Notes under the pieces: generated by a model
Told to the model about the DNA's origin: nothing
What the model saw: only the letters and a program-made list of their open reading frames with translations
Database searches by the model: none
Made by a program: the position numbers and the translations under genes
Shown: piece by piece, positions 21,525-34,524 of the stretch
How the letters are laid out: every line of letters starts with the position of its first letter
Numbering within the stretch: position 1 is the first letter of the stretch
NCBI GenBank assembly: GCA_902806575.1
Contig: CADCXD010000011.1
Span: forward strand, 1,984,001 to 2,048,000
Direction of reading: 5' to 3'
DNA length: 64,000 nucleotides
From: Jackrogersella multiformis
Lineage: Eukaryota > Ascomycota > Sordariomycetes > Xylariales > Hypoxylaceae

Positions 21525-23039
21525 ATGGCGGTTATTGACGAAGATACCTTCTCCAGCATTCCCTGGAACAGCGGTAATAATAGCGTGTCTGAGGCTGCTG
21601 TATCGAGTTCTTCAACGCCAACTATAGACGCCGAACCCCCGAGCGCTGAAGACCAACACCATGGTGACGATCTACAACGCCAGGACCCCGGCCTGTCCGG
21701 CGACATACTCGAGTGTACCGTAGCCGAGCCTCGCAAGGAGCAAGACGGCACCAAGGACGCTTTTGTATCGTATTTGATTACTACTACTGTAAGCTTACCC
21801 ACACTTTTTATACCTATCTAGATATACCTACCTAGATATATACCTAGATAATATCCATATACTCAACTATTTGCGCAGTCAACCTTCCCCTCCTTCCAGA
21901 AACCCACATTCACCTCGCGCCGCCGCTTTACCGACTTCGTCTTCCTCTCCAAAGCTCTCTCTAAAGAATATCCCGCATGTGCCGTACCACCGCTTCCGGA
22001 CAAGCAGCGCATGGAATACGTGCGAGGAGATCGCTTCGGCCCAGATTTTACAAGTCGAAGAGCCTACTCCCTACAACGCTTCCTCGCGCGGCTCACCCTG
22101 CATCCTATTCTCCGCCGAGCTCCCATCTTACACACCTTCCTCGAATCCCCCGACTGGAACGCCACCATGAAGTCCCGCGCCGCCAGGACTAGCACAACTT
22201 CAGATCAGGGCAGTGGAGGCGTCTTCGACAACTTCGCCGACACCTTCATCAACGCCTTCACCAAGGTACACAAGCACGACAAGCGATTCATCGAGGTCCG
22301 CGAAAAGAGCGATAAGCTAGACGAGGACCTAGGGCACGTAGAGAAGGTCGTGGCGCGGGTGGCGCGGCGAGAAATCGACCTCGAGACCGACCTACGAGAC
22401 CTTACCGAGCAGTTCCAGAAACTCATCACGCTCGAGCCCGGCGTGGAGGGCGCCGTGCACGGCTTCGCCGCCAGCGTGGAGGACACGGCGGCAGGACTCA
22501 AGAAGCTGCGCGAGCACACGGACCAAGACTACCTGGGCAGCCTGCGGGACATGCAGGCGTACAGCCAGGCGCTCAAGAACCTGCTCAAGGCGCGGGAGCA
22601 GAAGCAGCTCGACCACGAGCAGTTGACGGAGTACCTCAACAAGTCGACGGCGGACCGCGACGCGCTGGCCAGCGGGTACGGGTACGGCAGCACGGGAGCG
22701 CTCGGCGGCGCGGGCGGCTTCATCCGTTCGAAGATCGAGGACGTGCGGGGCGTGGACCACGAGGCCAGCCGGCGCGAGCGCCTGCGCAAGCTGGAGATGC
22801 GCATCGACGAGCTGACGACCGAGGCCGAGCGCGCCAAGAAGACCAGCGAGGCCTTCGACGAGGAGGTCGTCAAGGAGGTCGTCGACTTCGAGCGCATCAA
22901 GCGCGTCGAGATCAAGCGCCAGTTCGCCGGCCTCGCCGACGCCCACGTCGAGTTCTACGCCGGCGTCATCGACGTCTGGGACCACTACGTCAGGGACATG
23001 GAGAAGGAGGGCTTGGCAGAGTCTGCGTATACCGGGTGA
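21525..23039 (+). CDS. snx4: Sorting nexin-4 / Atg24 (PX-BAR protein)
   Basis: Exons 21525-21788 and 21879-23039 around a 90-nt intron (GTAAGC..GCGCAG) give 474 aa. The PX domain spans about residues 58-175: ILECTVAEPRKEQDG, RRRFTDFVFLSKAL (PI3P-binding Arg), PPLPDKQRMEYVRGDRF, and RRAYSLQRFLARL. After a linker, DNFADTFINAFTKVHKHDKR begins a long charged helical region to the end, the BAR domain. This architecture is Snx4/Atg24, which recycles cargo from endosomes to the Golgi and supports selective autophagy and pexophagy in moulds. The intron sits inside the PX domain; splicing joins LITTT to STFPSFQKP. Residues about 270-290 are Gly-rich (SGYGYGSTGALGGAGG). The 3' half is GC-rich. The CCAAT array upstream may belong to its promoter. 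Confidence 0.93.
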
Positions 23040-24033
23040 AATTGCTGTTGTCCGTGGGGGGTTAATGGTTGCGGAGGATGGGATGGATATGATGAAGGAA
23101 GGAAATAAGGGAGAGAAAGAGGGAAGAGGAGGAGGTTAACACCGGAACGGCCTTCGCACTATCATCTCATCTGGCACGGCGTGCCCCACTCTGCTACCAA
23201 CGGCAAAGGTAGCAGTTAAACCAAGCCAAACCAAGCAAACCTCGCCAGGGCCGTCTCTACCGCTCCAAATACCCCACGAAGCAACAAACCCAAGACGAAA
23301 TCGAAATCGAAAAAGACGGTGATGGACGTACGCGCGCATGGCACTGGGAGACCAAACCAAGCCAAGCGAAGCAATGAACGAACCAGCAACACCAGGGAGT
23401 TCAGGGAGTTCATCCGGCGTTGGGGGGACCTCGAGTCGACTCGTTTCTTATAGAAAAAGATAGTACTATTATTATTATCACTTCTTGTTTACTTATCCGC
23501 GGAGCCAAATGTTTTTATTTATAAATAATCGAAACTTTTCCGCAGCAGCTGGTTTGGTTTCATCCGAATCGACGCATTTAACATGGACTGACTATAGGAC
23601 TAGGTGTTCTGTGATCTGTTTTCTTAGGGAAGACAGTGCACAGAATTATCTGATAACTATTGCTACTCATCTAGTATGTCACGACTTGGTCTTCGGATGA
23701 AAGGTAGCTATGGAAGCCCATACTTTAGGTAATAATTTATAAGCACAGCATTGGTAGCAGGTAAGGTAATTTTAAAAAGGCTTCCATGACAAAAGGATAG
23801 CCAATGAATAGCCAAAAAAAAAAAAAGCGAGGTACTTGATATATCTATTTATACTCCCCGAACGCCGGATGGATGGATGCTATATGTCGATACTATGAAA
23901 AGTACCTAGTATATATGTACAGAACAGCAGCAGCCCGTCGGCGGTGGAAGCCGGGATGTGCTGTTGTCGATGGTATAGGTTCGTATTGTCTAGACGAGTG
24001 CTTTCACTGGAACTCTCTATCCCACCTAAGGCC
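23040..24033. other. Convergent intergenic region
   Basis: About 1 kb between the stops of snx4 and kexin. Contains a run of A at about 23814-23826 and AT-rich 3' sequences. No conserved ORF. Confidence 0.4.
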
Positions 24034-26587
24034 CTATCTTCTGTCGCCTAGTAATCGAGTGCTCTGCTTCTTGAGCTTAGCCGCCCCCCTCTCGTCATCA
24101 TCGTCGTCGCCGTCGTGGCTGGCTATGCTGAAGTGGTCGCTCTCTGACTCGGCCCCTTCGTCCTCACTGCCGCCCGCGAAGGCGTCATACAGCTCGCCGC
24201 CTCGCCGCTTCTGGCCGCTCTTCTCGCCAGTGGCGCCGAGGCCGTCGCCGCCATCGTCGGCATTGAGCGGCTCGAATTCGTAGTCGTCGCGCGGGTTGTT
24301 GAGGCGCTGCTTGCGGCGCACGAACCAGAACCATGCGCCGAGTCCGGCGCAGAAGGCGACGATCAGGCCGATGGAGCCGTAGATCCATGCTTGCGTGCTA
24401 GAGGAGACACCGAAGCTGGGAAGGAAGGAAGGCAGCCAAGAACTTGCGGCAGTCGTTGTCTCAGCCGCGGCAGAGTCGATGCTTGTTGGTGTGGCAACAC
24501 TTTCGCCGGATGTCTTACTCGGCTTCGAAGGACGTTCGGGATGATCCGACGGAAGAGAGGTAGGCAATACTGTGTTGGTGGCATCCGGATTGGGAGGTAG
24601 GCTAGTTGTGGCGGCGGGTGGGGTTACCGTCGAGATCACGTCGTGATCATCGTCATCATCATCGGTCGGCATAGGCAACTCTACAGCCTTGGAAGCGTCG
24701 ATACTCTCACCCCATAACTTGAGATGCCAGTCGGTGAAGTTGCCATGATTGTCGTTAACCTTGCTATCGCGTATAATGAGTGTCCATTTGCCGATTCCAG
24801 ATTCACCCCTAAACCGTTATTAGCCTTGAAAACTGCGCTGATGCTTGAAAACAGGAAACTTACCAGTGAGCAACAGTCATAAAAGTCCAGTCGTCATAGC
24901 CATCGGCGCTAGTATCTAGCTTACGCGTAGCAGAGATGTGACTAATCACGTTATTAGGACTGATGAGATCAACGCTCAGATCCCCTCGGCGGGTGTGCTC
25001 TACGTTCATTGTAACAGTAACATGCTCAAGGCGCTCCAAGTTGGCTCCCTTTAGCATGTCCTTCGTGACTTCGAAGGTGACCGACAATCCCTGGTCGCCC
25101 TGGGGGATTTCCTTGTGGACGTGCAGCCACGGGGAGTAGAACCAGGCCTGAGGCTTAACGTTCTTCCAAGTCTTTGCTACCTCCACAAGGGCATAGCTGT
25201 CGATCTTGCCGTAGCCAAAAGTGTGGCTAAACTTCTTGCCAATGGTTGTAGGCTGCCATTCGCCAGTGTCAAGGTCAACGGGCACCGCACTCTCTAACGC
25301 GATGTATTGCATGTCTCTCCAGGACAAATCTGGGCGAATTTGGAGGGCTAAGGCAAATATGCCAGCAGCCAGAGGCGCCGCAGCAGAAGTACCACCGTGT
25401 CCATTATAGCATTGGTTCTCTCCAACGTCAGTGGTGTGAATAGCATCTCCACTGCCACTGCTGTAGGTGACAACAAGCTGGGCTGAACACTTCTCCGAGT
25501 AGTACGGATGTGCTCCCTGCCTATCAATGGCGCCGACAGTGATACTGTAGATGCTATTCGTATATCCATCAAAATTGCAGTTGTCTTCGTTCGCGGCACC
25601 ATTGCCACTAGCAAAGACATAGATTGACCCCTTTTTGCCACGTCCTTTCTGTACACCGTTCAACATGGCCTTCTTGATAAGCATTCCAGGGGCATCCATC
25701 GATTTCCCATCGTCCGGCGGGCCCCAAGAGCAAGAAAAAATATCATTGTGCTGGTAATCGTAGTTCATGGCCAAAGCCTCGTCGGCGTCGCTGATCAGCT
25801 TACTCAGAATCCTGATACCGGCAATCTTGGAATCATATGCGACACCAACACCGCAAACATCGTTTCTCGCGGCGCTAACTTCGCCGGCGCACCGGGTACC
25901 ATGCTTGTCGTCGGACAGGGTAGGGCGAGGTTCGGGCCTCTGATCGTTGAAGTCGTAGCTACCTTCGGCGTAGTAGTTAGGTTTCAAGTCATTGCTGTAC
26001 ATGTCCAGTCCATCATCTACTATAGCTACCGTCGCATTCTTGCCCGTGATGCCCGAGAGCCAAACGCCGGTGACATTTACATCGTGACCAAGCTGAACTG
26101 TGTTTAGGAGATGCCACTGCTCATTAAATATCGGATCCTTAATATCGAGTGTCTCCATGACATACTGTTGTTTGGCTACTGTCTTCGCATCGGGTTTGTC
26201 TGCTCGCTTCGGAGGATAAAGGCCAGCTGGAGGGGGTGGGATAATTCGCTTCTGCATGGGAGCCCGCAGTTTCTGCTTATGTGAGGTTTTTACGCCGTCA
26301 AGGATGTCTACGCCACCAAGCGAGCGTTTCCGCCGACGTTCTTGCACTACGCGCCGCACAACATCATCTTCGGCTTTAGAAGTGGAAAATATGTGGTGAC
26401 CAGGGAGTTCCCCGAACTGGCCCTCATGTCTCAGACCTAGTCGGGATGCGATATGGTCGGGCTGAATGTCGCGTTCAAGATGTAAAACGTAATAATCGTT
26501 CAAATCGAAATTCCGGGGTTGTAAGATCGCAGTGCCTAGTCCAGCCAGACCACCTACAACAAGACCGACTAGAGGAGTGAGCCTCAT
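24034..26587 (-). CDS. kex2: Kexin, Golgi proprotein convertase
   Basis: Exons 26587-24864 and 24808-24034 (55-nt intron, GTAAGT..GCTAATAAC..TTTAG) give 832 aa. It cleaves secreted proproteins after Lys-Arg or Arg-Arg in the late Golgi. Seen: hydrophobic signal peptide MRLTPLVGLVVGGLAG; propeptide with candidate self-processing KR at 113-114 (MQKR) and another at 127-128; subtilisin-type triad Asp191 (VAIVDDGLD), His229 (DDKHGTRCAGE), Ser401 (GHGGTSAAAPLAAG), with oxyanion Asn329 (FASGNG); P domain about 435-608, ending DWHLKLWGE; Ser/Thr/Pro/Asp-rich stalk; transmembrane helix about 715-738; and a cytosolic tail with YEFEPLN, a likely TGN-retrieval signal. The start was chosen at the Met that opens the signal peptide. 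All key residues are present, so it should be active. Confidence 0.96.
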
Positions 26588-28400
26588 GATATGGATCGAG
26601 TGGACGTTGATCAAAACGCCCCGCAAGCCCTACGAACGAGTCGATGTTTATCGATATGTCGAGATTCGAGATTCGAGTATAGGCGAAGACGGTGGGAGGA
26701 TGGGTTGTATTTCGTATTTCGTATGGAGTAAAATTCTATAGGCAACTGGTAACTAGGTAGAAAAGAACAGACGAAACAAGATGCAAGATGCCTTCGCTCA
26801 AGTCTATGCACAAACCCCCTTTATGAAACCATCAAAGGATATCTTTACGGATGAAGAAGCAGCAGCCTCCCCATCGAGTGATGGAGGTGAGGTCTGCTAA
26901 TCAAGTATTACGATTTCTTGATAATTGGTTTTGTTATCAAACCTACAAAGATAAACGAGGGCGTAGGCGTAAAGTGTAATGTCTAAAGTGAGAAAAGGGA
27001 TAGGTATCAGGTAGGTAGGAAGATGTTGTAACGGGTAGGTTGGAGGAGGGCCCTGGAGTGTGGCGGTCGTAGTAGTCCAGTGTCTTTTTGGGGGCTCTTG
27101 CCTGCTACGGATAGGCTACTTAGGCTAGGTAGGTACCGACCTAAAGCCAGGTGTTCTAAAACGCTTCCAAGCCACGCGCCACGCCTTCCTCGGGCCTAGA
27201 TTGACAAGCGTGTGGAGATGGATCATCTCAACTTATGATTGGCCAGTTTGATCGTTTTAGGATCCCTAAAATCTTACTTTATTGATTCTCTTTGGCGAAT
27301 AACCTGGTAAGCAGTTTGCTCTTAGCCCATCATGTAATAAATCAAGCAGTTAGGATATAAGTAGCATGCATTGAATACTTTGAGTTTATCGATTATGTAT
27401 GCGAATCAGTATATTAATATCATATTAAGTTAATGTGGTGAAACACCTGGATACAATACTGAAGATTAAGATGTGTCGTTACTGTAATTAATTTTTATAT
27501 ATGTACAGACATTCGTGACACTATTAATGTTGAGAAACGAGGGATTACCTACTTAGTGGTGAGAACCAAACTATTGTACATACGTAATCGGGTCTGAATG
27601 TATGTACGTAGCCGTTCATGCCAGGCCCGGCTGCTTACATGGATATTACTAGGTCTGTACCACCACCTATCAGAATAGACTACCTTCAGTACATACCTAG
27701 GAGGTAAAAATTATAACCTGATGGGCACCTACTTACGCTTCTATCGCGGTATACCTACCTAGGTACCTTATGTAGGTACCTACCCAAAGTAAGGTCAAGT
27801 TTGAATATCGACTAGGAAAAACGTCTTTCTAGAATTGCATTATTATTCTAATAAACTCAACTGACTTATTAATCATTTTCTCGGAAATGTCTTTCATTCG
27901 ATCAACCACCCAATCGAGAGTTCGTTCTCTCTTCTGGTAATGACATCACCGGCTAATCTAAGCAAGATCTACATACATACAACGCCGTCGATATCTAATT
28001 AAAGATTTAAGAGCTTTAAAGCCTATTCCGTTTGGAGCAACGGCTCATCCCGACGGTTAGGCAACTTCCAAAATAATTGAAATACCTACCTGTACTTTAG
28101 ACAGCTGGAGAGACAACCTCTGTCCTAGATAATTTTATGAGGTACATCATATCTATGATAGTTCCAGATCGGGTAAGTGGTTAAGTATTAAGTAACCCCT
28201 CGTCCGAAACTCTACCTAGGAGGTAGGTGCTATGAGTTACATCCCAGTATTTAAGTTGTGTTTCTATTATTGAATGCGCTACGAACGGTTTATAACCAGC
28301 CACCTTTGTTTCGAGTTGTCTTAATACTTCTAAGTCTCACCACAATAAGAGGTTTAGCTCTAAACACTTTAGGCCCGATGTCTTTATGAGAGAAAATCTA

Positions 28401-28437
28401 TATTCCCTATTCCCTATTCCCTATTCCCTATATTCCC
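28401..28437. repeat. TATTCCC short tandem repeat
   Basis: Four perfect 7-bp TATTCCC units at 28401-28428, then two bases and a fifth unit ending at 28437. It is noncoding and lies in the kexin/PhoD divergent spacer. It may vary in length between strains. Confidence 0.85.
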
Positions 28438-28594
28438 ATCTTGTCTATTAAGTACCTAGTTTAGGTAATTGGCATAAATCGTATCGGTAAAATCCACTCG
28501 TCGAATGTAAGAAGCATAAGATGGTAAATTCCATCCAACGATTGACCGCTTCTTTTTAGGGCGGCTATTTAACTTATACTTAACTCACAAGTAC

Positions 28595-28629
28595 TTACCT
28601 ACCTACCTAGGACCTAGGTAGGTAGGTAA
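28595..28629. repeat. Perfect 35-bp palindrome of the CCTAGGTAGGT family
   Basis: TTACCTACCTACCTAGG, a single central A, then its exact reverse complement. It could form a 17-bp hairpin or cruciform. It is the longest perfect example I found of a motif family scattered through the intergenic DNA of this window. Confidence 0.9.
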
Positions 28630-29243
28630 CTTACATACGGACAATATAAAACCATCTATTTAGTCTTCACCTACGGAGTACGTCCATAATATGTGGTCTA
28701 CTATTGTACGAGGCTAGATCTGTTTCCTACGGGGTACACGGACTCTTTACCCGTATTCCGCGCCAGGGTTCAAACGAAATAAACCGGGAGGCTTGCAAAG
28801 CTTTAGAGATCTTACTACTAAAGAGGAAAGGGAAAAAAGATCCCGGCTTCTTTTTTTTTTGTTGCTTTCGCCAGCCTTCCAGCCTTGGTAAGCTGAAGTT
28901 AGCTCTCTCTCTTACCAGCCATATTATTATTATTGTTATCTTTTTTTCCTCTTCTCTCTCTTTTGCCCTCCCTCGGCAACTTGGCCCAGATTTAATATCA
29001 TTTATAAAATTTCAACGATTATTATGTCCCCGACTACAACTCCGTGATTGTCCTTGTCCTTCTGGTTTTCCCCTGCATTAATTACTTACTACCCACAACT
29101 ACCCGACTCGCATGTGTCTGCATGGCATTGGTCTATCATGGAAACCCGCAGATGAGAAGAAGTCCGACACGCCTCTCCCCCCCCAGTCCTAAGTTCAGCC
29201 TATCTTGCAGCCCAATCACTGCCGACCTTATTAGTTGTCCATC

Positions 29244-32200
29244 ATGTCCGCGCCGTATTGGGGCCAATTGCCCCCTCCAAAAGCTCGTCGCATGTCCGAT
29301 GACTATGACTATGATCAGACTGATCACCGCAGACAGTCTTTAGACCAGTCTGCTACCCTGCCCCAGTCTCAATCTCAGTCTCAGTCTCAGTCCCAGTCGC
29401 GATCGAATCGGGCATCCGTCCAAACCGCACGTACCGATTCTACGTTCAGTCCTCTAGAGTCTCCTGCCGCTTCAAACTTCCCAGGAACCGGACTAGCTCC
29501 TCGTCCACCTTCTCTGCCTTACGGACACAACCGATATCCTTCAGACCCGCAAGACAGACGGCGAGGACGCATCAGCCGGACTCTAGAAGACCTCTCCTAC
29601 GACGAATCTCCCACTTCACCTCCTCCTCTCCCAGCCGCCCCAGACGTCCCCAGAGCTCCACCTGTAAGCTATAAGGACCCTTACAGAAACAGCAGTCCGG
29701 CCTTCACTCCGACATATACTTACAACGCCGACGGTCAACCTGGGCCGCCACCGTCAGCTTATAGATTTGGTTCCCCGGGTTTTGTTTCCCCGAGATACGG
29801 ATCCCCTGCTCACGCGCGGATTGCCGGTATGGACTCTGAATCTTTTTATAAGGATGCTACTCCGCCAGCCGAGAGGCAAACTAGAGCACCCATACTCGAT
29901 CGAACTCGACAGAACTTTGACGAAAGTAGAGGTATCGGTAGACCAGTGGATAGGGACATCGAAAGATCTGGGTCAATACGCCAACCAACAAACGGAGATA
30001 CACTGGAGAAAGGGACCGTGGATCCCTCTGCACCAAAAAGGCAAGGAACACTTACCGCGCCACCAAAACGACCGACGTGGGCGGACGATCGATCGCCGCT
30101 CCAAAGGCTTGAGCTTACCCTCGATAGCATTACTAAAGAAGAGAAGCGAGCTCGTGTAGAAGCCGCCGAGCATCGCGCAAGAGAACGAGCTGCGCGAAAG
30201 GAAAGTGCTGCGCATCAAGAGAGGCTTCTAGCTCCACCAGAGCGCTTAGGCGGCCAGGCGGTTCAGTCGAGAGAACGGCGTCAATCCGTAACCCAGCATG
30301 AAGCGCCGCGTGCCCTTATTAATGACCCGGTTCAAGTTCAGCCGTCGGCAGGCACATTCCACGGGCCTTTGTCTCAAAACCCGCCCGAGGAAAGAAAGCA
30401 GTATACATCTTCTGAACAATCTCCAAGCTCTCGGATTCCCGTTCCAAAGAACCGAGACTTCTCGGCAACTAAGAATGCTAATCTACCTCAACGTAATTTG
30501 AGCTTCCGTGAGAGGGCTGCTAAAAATGAGCCCACCCTACCAACAGATGGAGGTAGTGACTCGCCAGTGTCGCCAATCAGCTCACCGGGTGGAGGGTTTG
30601 CTCTCACTCGGAGTGGAAGCAACAAACTTAAGAAAAATCCACCCGGTGATCCCTGGTACGCCGCACGTAAAGAGGCCGAGGAGAGATCGGCGACTTTGGA
30701 CAGACGCAACTTTCAAAATGAGGAGATAAATGAGCCGCCTCGAGATGTCGGTACGACGTCCATGGCTGCTAAGCCTAGAAATGAGACGATCACAAGAAGT
30801 CTTTCTTCACTAAAGTATAGCGATCGACCTCCAGCAAGAGGTAAGCAGTTTGAGCAAGAAGAGGATTACGAGGAACCTTCGACTAGACGAAAAGGATTTG
30901 CTGCTACGATTGGACTCAGTCAAGCCGACTCATCAGGAAACAACCAACGCTCGCCACCGTCACAACAAACACATCAAAGCTCGCTCCGGAATGCGGAGGT
31001 TCCCACCAGAGGTATTGTCAAGTCTGTTACGTTTCCAGATCAATATCGTAATAAAGAGCTCGACGATGACTATGACTCGGACTTTAGCGATCATAAGTTC
31101 GGCGTTCACGACTACATGAATCGACGTAAGCTGAAGCCCGGCCGAGGGATGTATCAACCACCAAAGTACTTGGACGAGTGGAAGAAGGCTACAGTCGGAA
31201 TGTTAGCAGGCTCCCTACTAGACCTTACCGTCGAGCCTACTCCAGGTGTTGACTTGAGTACGCCGTGGTGGGAAGGCGGCAGGCGTAGAAGCAGCACGAC
31301 GACGCGACCGCCGCAGACAGAGGCTTCCAATGAGGCGTACGATGAAGCCCAATTTCAAACGAGGTTCAAGCCGGCACTTTATCTCAAATGCGGGCCGTTA
31401 TTACGTTATTGCGGTATTCGCCATGAAAAGCCTCTGGCACGAGTAAACCGCGATGACGCATCCCTGGAACGAGAGATATGGAGAGGCAGCGTCATGATCG
31501 TTACACAGGACACCGAATCGTCATACGACATTCCTCCAATCCTTCGGCTATTCGTCCAGCCAATTGAGCTCCTGCCACCGCCTCCCGCGGAACTTCGTGG
31601 GGAACAGGTTCTTCCGCCAGAGTACGTAGACCCGATCGCCGGTATACCGAAGCTTGGTCGACGAGGAGAGACGCTTTATGTCCGCCCGGTGGAACACCTA
31701 GAAGAAGGCAGAGATGTTTCGAGATTAGACCCCGACGACGGCCTGTTCGAAATTACAAGAAGCGCCCCTGACTTCAAAAACGCGCCCGATCCGCCTGGTT
31801 CTTTTACCAGCCGTAAGAGACGTACCCAAGTTGACGGAGAGAAGCTAGGGAAGTACAAGGACGTACGTGGGTTCCGTTTACATACGGAACGAGGCCACAC
31901 TTTCTGGAGATTCAACATCGAAGTTGAGCTCCGGGACAAGCAACAGAGAATCGCCTACCGCATCAACCATGGACCTGCGACGGCTTTCTGGGTACCCGCT
32001 CGGGGCCAGTCGATGAACATTATGTTCCACAGTTGTAACGGATTCAGCCTGAGTGTGAAGTCGGACGATTTCAGCGGTCCGGATCCCATGTGGCGTGACG
32101 TGCTCAACAATCATCAAACCCGGCCGTTCCATGTGATGATCGGAGGCGGAGACCAAGTCTATAACGATGCTATTATGAGGGATACCCGACACTTTCAGGA

Positions 32201-34524
32201 TTGGCTACATATCAAGAACCCTCTGCACAAGAACAACGCTCCTCTCACCGCGGAGATGCAGAACGAAATGGAACAATTCTACCTCGATAGATATATGATG
32301 TGGTTCTCGCAGGGGTTATTCGGCCTAGCGAACTGCCAAATTCCAATGGTCAACATGTACGATGATCACGACATCATAGATGGGTTTGGTTCCTATCCCG
32401 ACCATTTTATGAAGTCTCCCGTATTTAGCGGCTTAGGCAACGTCGCATTCAAATACTACATGCTATTCCAGCACCAGAGCATACCTGACGAAACCGAACA
32501 GACGGAGCCGAGCTGGGTGACGGGGATCAAACCAGGACCATATATCCACGAGCAGAGCCGCAGCTTGTTCATGAGGCTAGGGAACAAGGTCGCGCTCCTC
32601 GCCGTCGATTGCCGGACTGAGCGCACAAGGGATGAGATCGTGACGGAGGACACGTGGAAGAAGATTATGGATCGTTGCGACGACGAGCTTGTCAGGGGCG
32701 AGACGCAGCACTTGCTCGTTCTCCTAGGGGTTCCGATTGCTTATCCTCGGCTTGTGTGGTTGGAGAATATGTGAGTGGCATCCCTAATGAAATCTTGATA
32801 AAACATGTACTAACGTCTCTAGCTTGACTTCGCGTCTGATGGATCCGATCAAAGCCCTCGGAAAGGCGGGAATGCTAGGCAACTTCCTCAACCGCTTCGA
32901 CGGGGGCGTCGAAGTCCTCGACGACCTCGACGACCACTGGACAGCAAAGAACCACAAGGAAGAGCGCAAGTTCGTGCTCGAAGACCTCCAAGATCTCGCC
33001 GCGGATGTATCCGTCCGCGTGACGATCCTGAGCGGCGACGTGCATCTAGCTGCGGTCGGCCAGTTCTACTCGAACCCCAAGCTGAACATCGCTAAGCACA
33101 AGGACTTCCGGTACATGCCCAACATCATCTCGTCAGCCATTGCCAACACGCCGCCTCCCGATATCATGGCCGACATCCTGAACAAACGGAACAAGATCCA
33201 CCATTTCGACAAGGAGACCGACGAAGACATGATCCCCCTATTCACCACCGGTGTTGACGGCAAGCCGCGCAATAACAAACGCCTCCTCCCCCACCGCAAC
33301 TGGTGCTCCATCCGCGAGTACGTGCCGGGACAGACACCGCCGCCCACCCCGCCGCCCGAGGAGTTCGATATGACTCCTGAAGGCACCCCGCCGGGCAGTC
33401 GGGGCGGAGGCAGCCTGTTCCGCAAATTCTCGCTCTCGTCCAAGAGCCGCGGCCCGGCCGCGCGTCCAAACACCTCGCACAACTCCGTCGACCGCTCGCG
33501 CCCGCCCGTCTCCGGCGGCGGCGGCGGCGCTGGAGGAGGAGGGGGAGGGCTCTTCCGGTCGTTCTCGCGCCGCGCCTCCACCGACGGCACAGCGCGGCCC
33601 AACAAGCTGCTGCGCACGCTCTCTCTCGGCCGCGGCGACTCCGCCTCCCGCCCGCGCGGCGGCAATAACGACAACAACAACCTGTTCAGCCGCGGGAGCA
33701 TGAACCGCGTCAACGATGGCGGCATCAACGGCGCCTGGGGCCCCGACAGCGACGAGGACGAGGAGGAGGAGGTGGTGTACGAGGCGCGGCCCGCGCGGCG
33801 ATCGAGGACAAACGCAAATGCAAACGCAAACACGAACATGAACATGCACATGACGGGGGCCCGGCCGGCCGCGGCCTTGGACTACGGCGGCGGCGCCAGC
33901 ATGGGGCACCTGCGCGGCGGCGCCGCTCGCAACGACGAGTACGAGGTCGGCGACGAGGCGTATTTCTCAGCGCGGCCGCCGCGCCGCGCCTTCACGCAAC
34001 CGGCTCCCTCGACCTCCGCTTCCGCTTCTAGGCCCGGCTACGGCAACGAGTACGACAACTACTACGACCCGGAGTCGTCGGGCTCGATCGACGCGGCGCC
34101 GCCCGCACGCCGACCCTTCCACCGCACGCCCACGGGGCTCACAGCCAAGCAGGCTAAGCGTGGTGCCGCCCGCTACGAGGTCGACCTCCAGGGCGGCTTG
34201 GACGTGTGCCTCAACGTCGAGGTTAATCCGAAGGACCCCGCTGGGATTACCGTGCCGTATCGGCTACTAGTGCCCAGGCTATGGTATGAGTACGAGGGCG
34301 AGGAGCGCGAGTCCGAGGGCCGGCTGGGACGCGAGCAGCCTTCTAATTCTAATTTCGAGAGCGCGGCTGACGAGGAAGAGGATGAGGTGGAGGTGGAGGT
34401 GGAAGAGCGCAGACCGGCGGGCGGTGTGCTGAAGCGCTTGTTTAGCGGGCGTGGACGAGCTGCGAGTAGTGCAGGGGAAAGAGGAGGGGGGAGCCAGTAC
34501 AGGTCTCGAAGGTCGTCGCCTTGA
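29244..34524 (+). CDS. Very long PhoD-like metallophosphatase-domain protein
   Basis: Exons 29244-32770 and 32823-34524 (52-nt intron, GTGAGT..TACTAAC..CTCTAG) give 1,742 aa. Residues 1-650 are disordered, Ser/Pro/Arg-rich, with an SQ tract (five or more SQ pairs near 40-50). The PhoD-like domain spans about 710-1300: FHSCNGFSLSV, HVMIGGGDQVYNDAI, MVNMYDDHDIIDGFGSYPDH, FKYYMLFQHQ, ALLAVDCRTERT, then across the intron LENILTSRLMDPIKALGK, and VTILSGDVHLAAVGQFYSN. The Asp/His metal-binding motifs are intact. This fungal-type domain is annotated as phosphatase; the substrate is unknown. Residues about 1370-1700 are low-complexity (Gly runs, Asn-Ala/Asn-Met repeats, acidic runs), and the coding DNA there is very GC-rich. 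No signal peptide is seen. The Met at 29244 is the first ATG of the frame. Confidence 0.88.

Larger units (their letters stand above)
26588..29243. other. Long divergent intergenic region with repeats
   Basis: About 2.65 kb between divergent kexin and PhoD genes. AT-rich with no convincing ORF. Many CCTAGGT/TAGGTAGGTA copies (27120-27150, 27745-27785, 28210-28225) and two listed repeats. 28850-28990 is pyrimidine-rich and probably lies in the 5' region of the PhoD gene. Confidence 0.45.
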
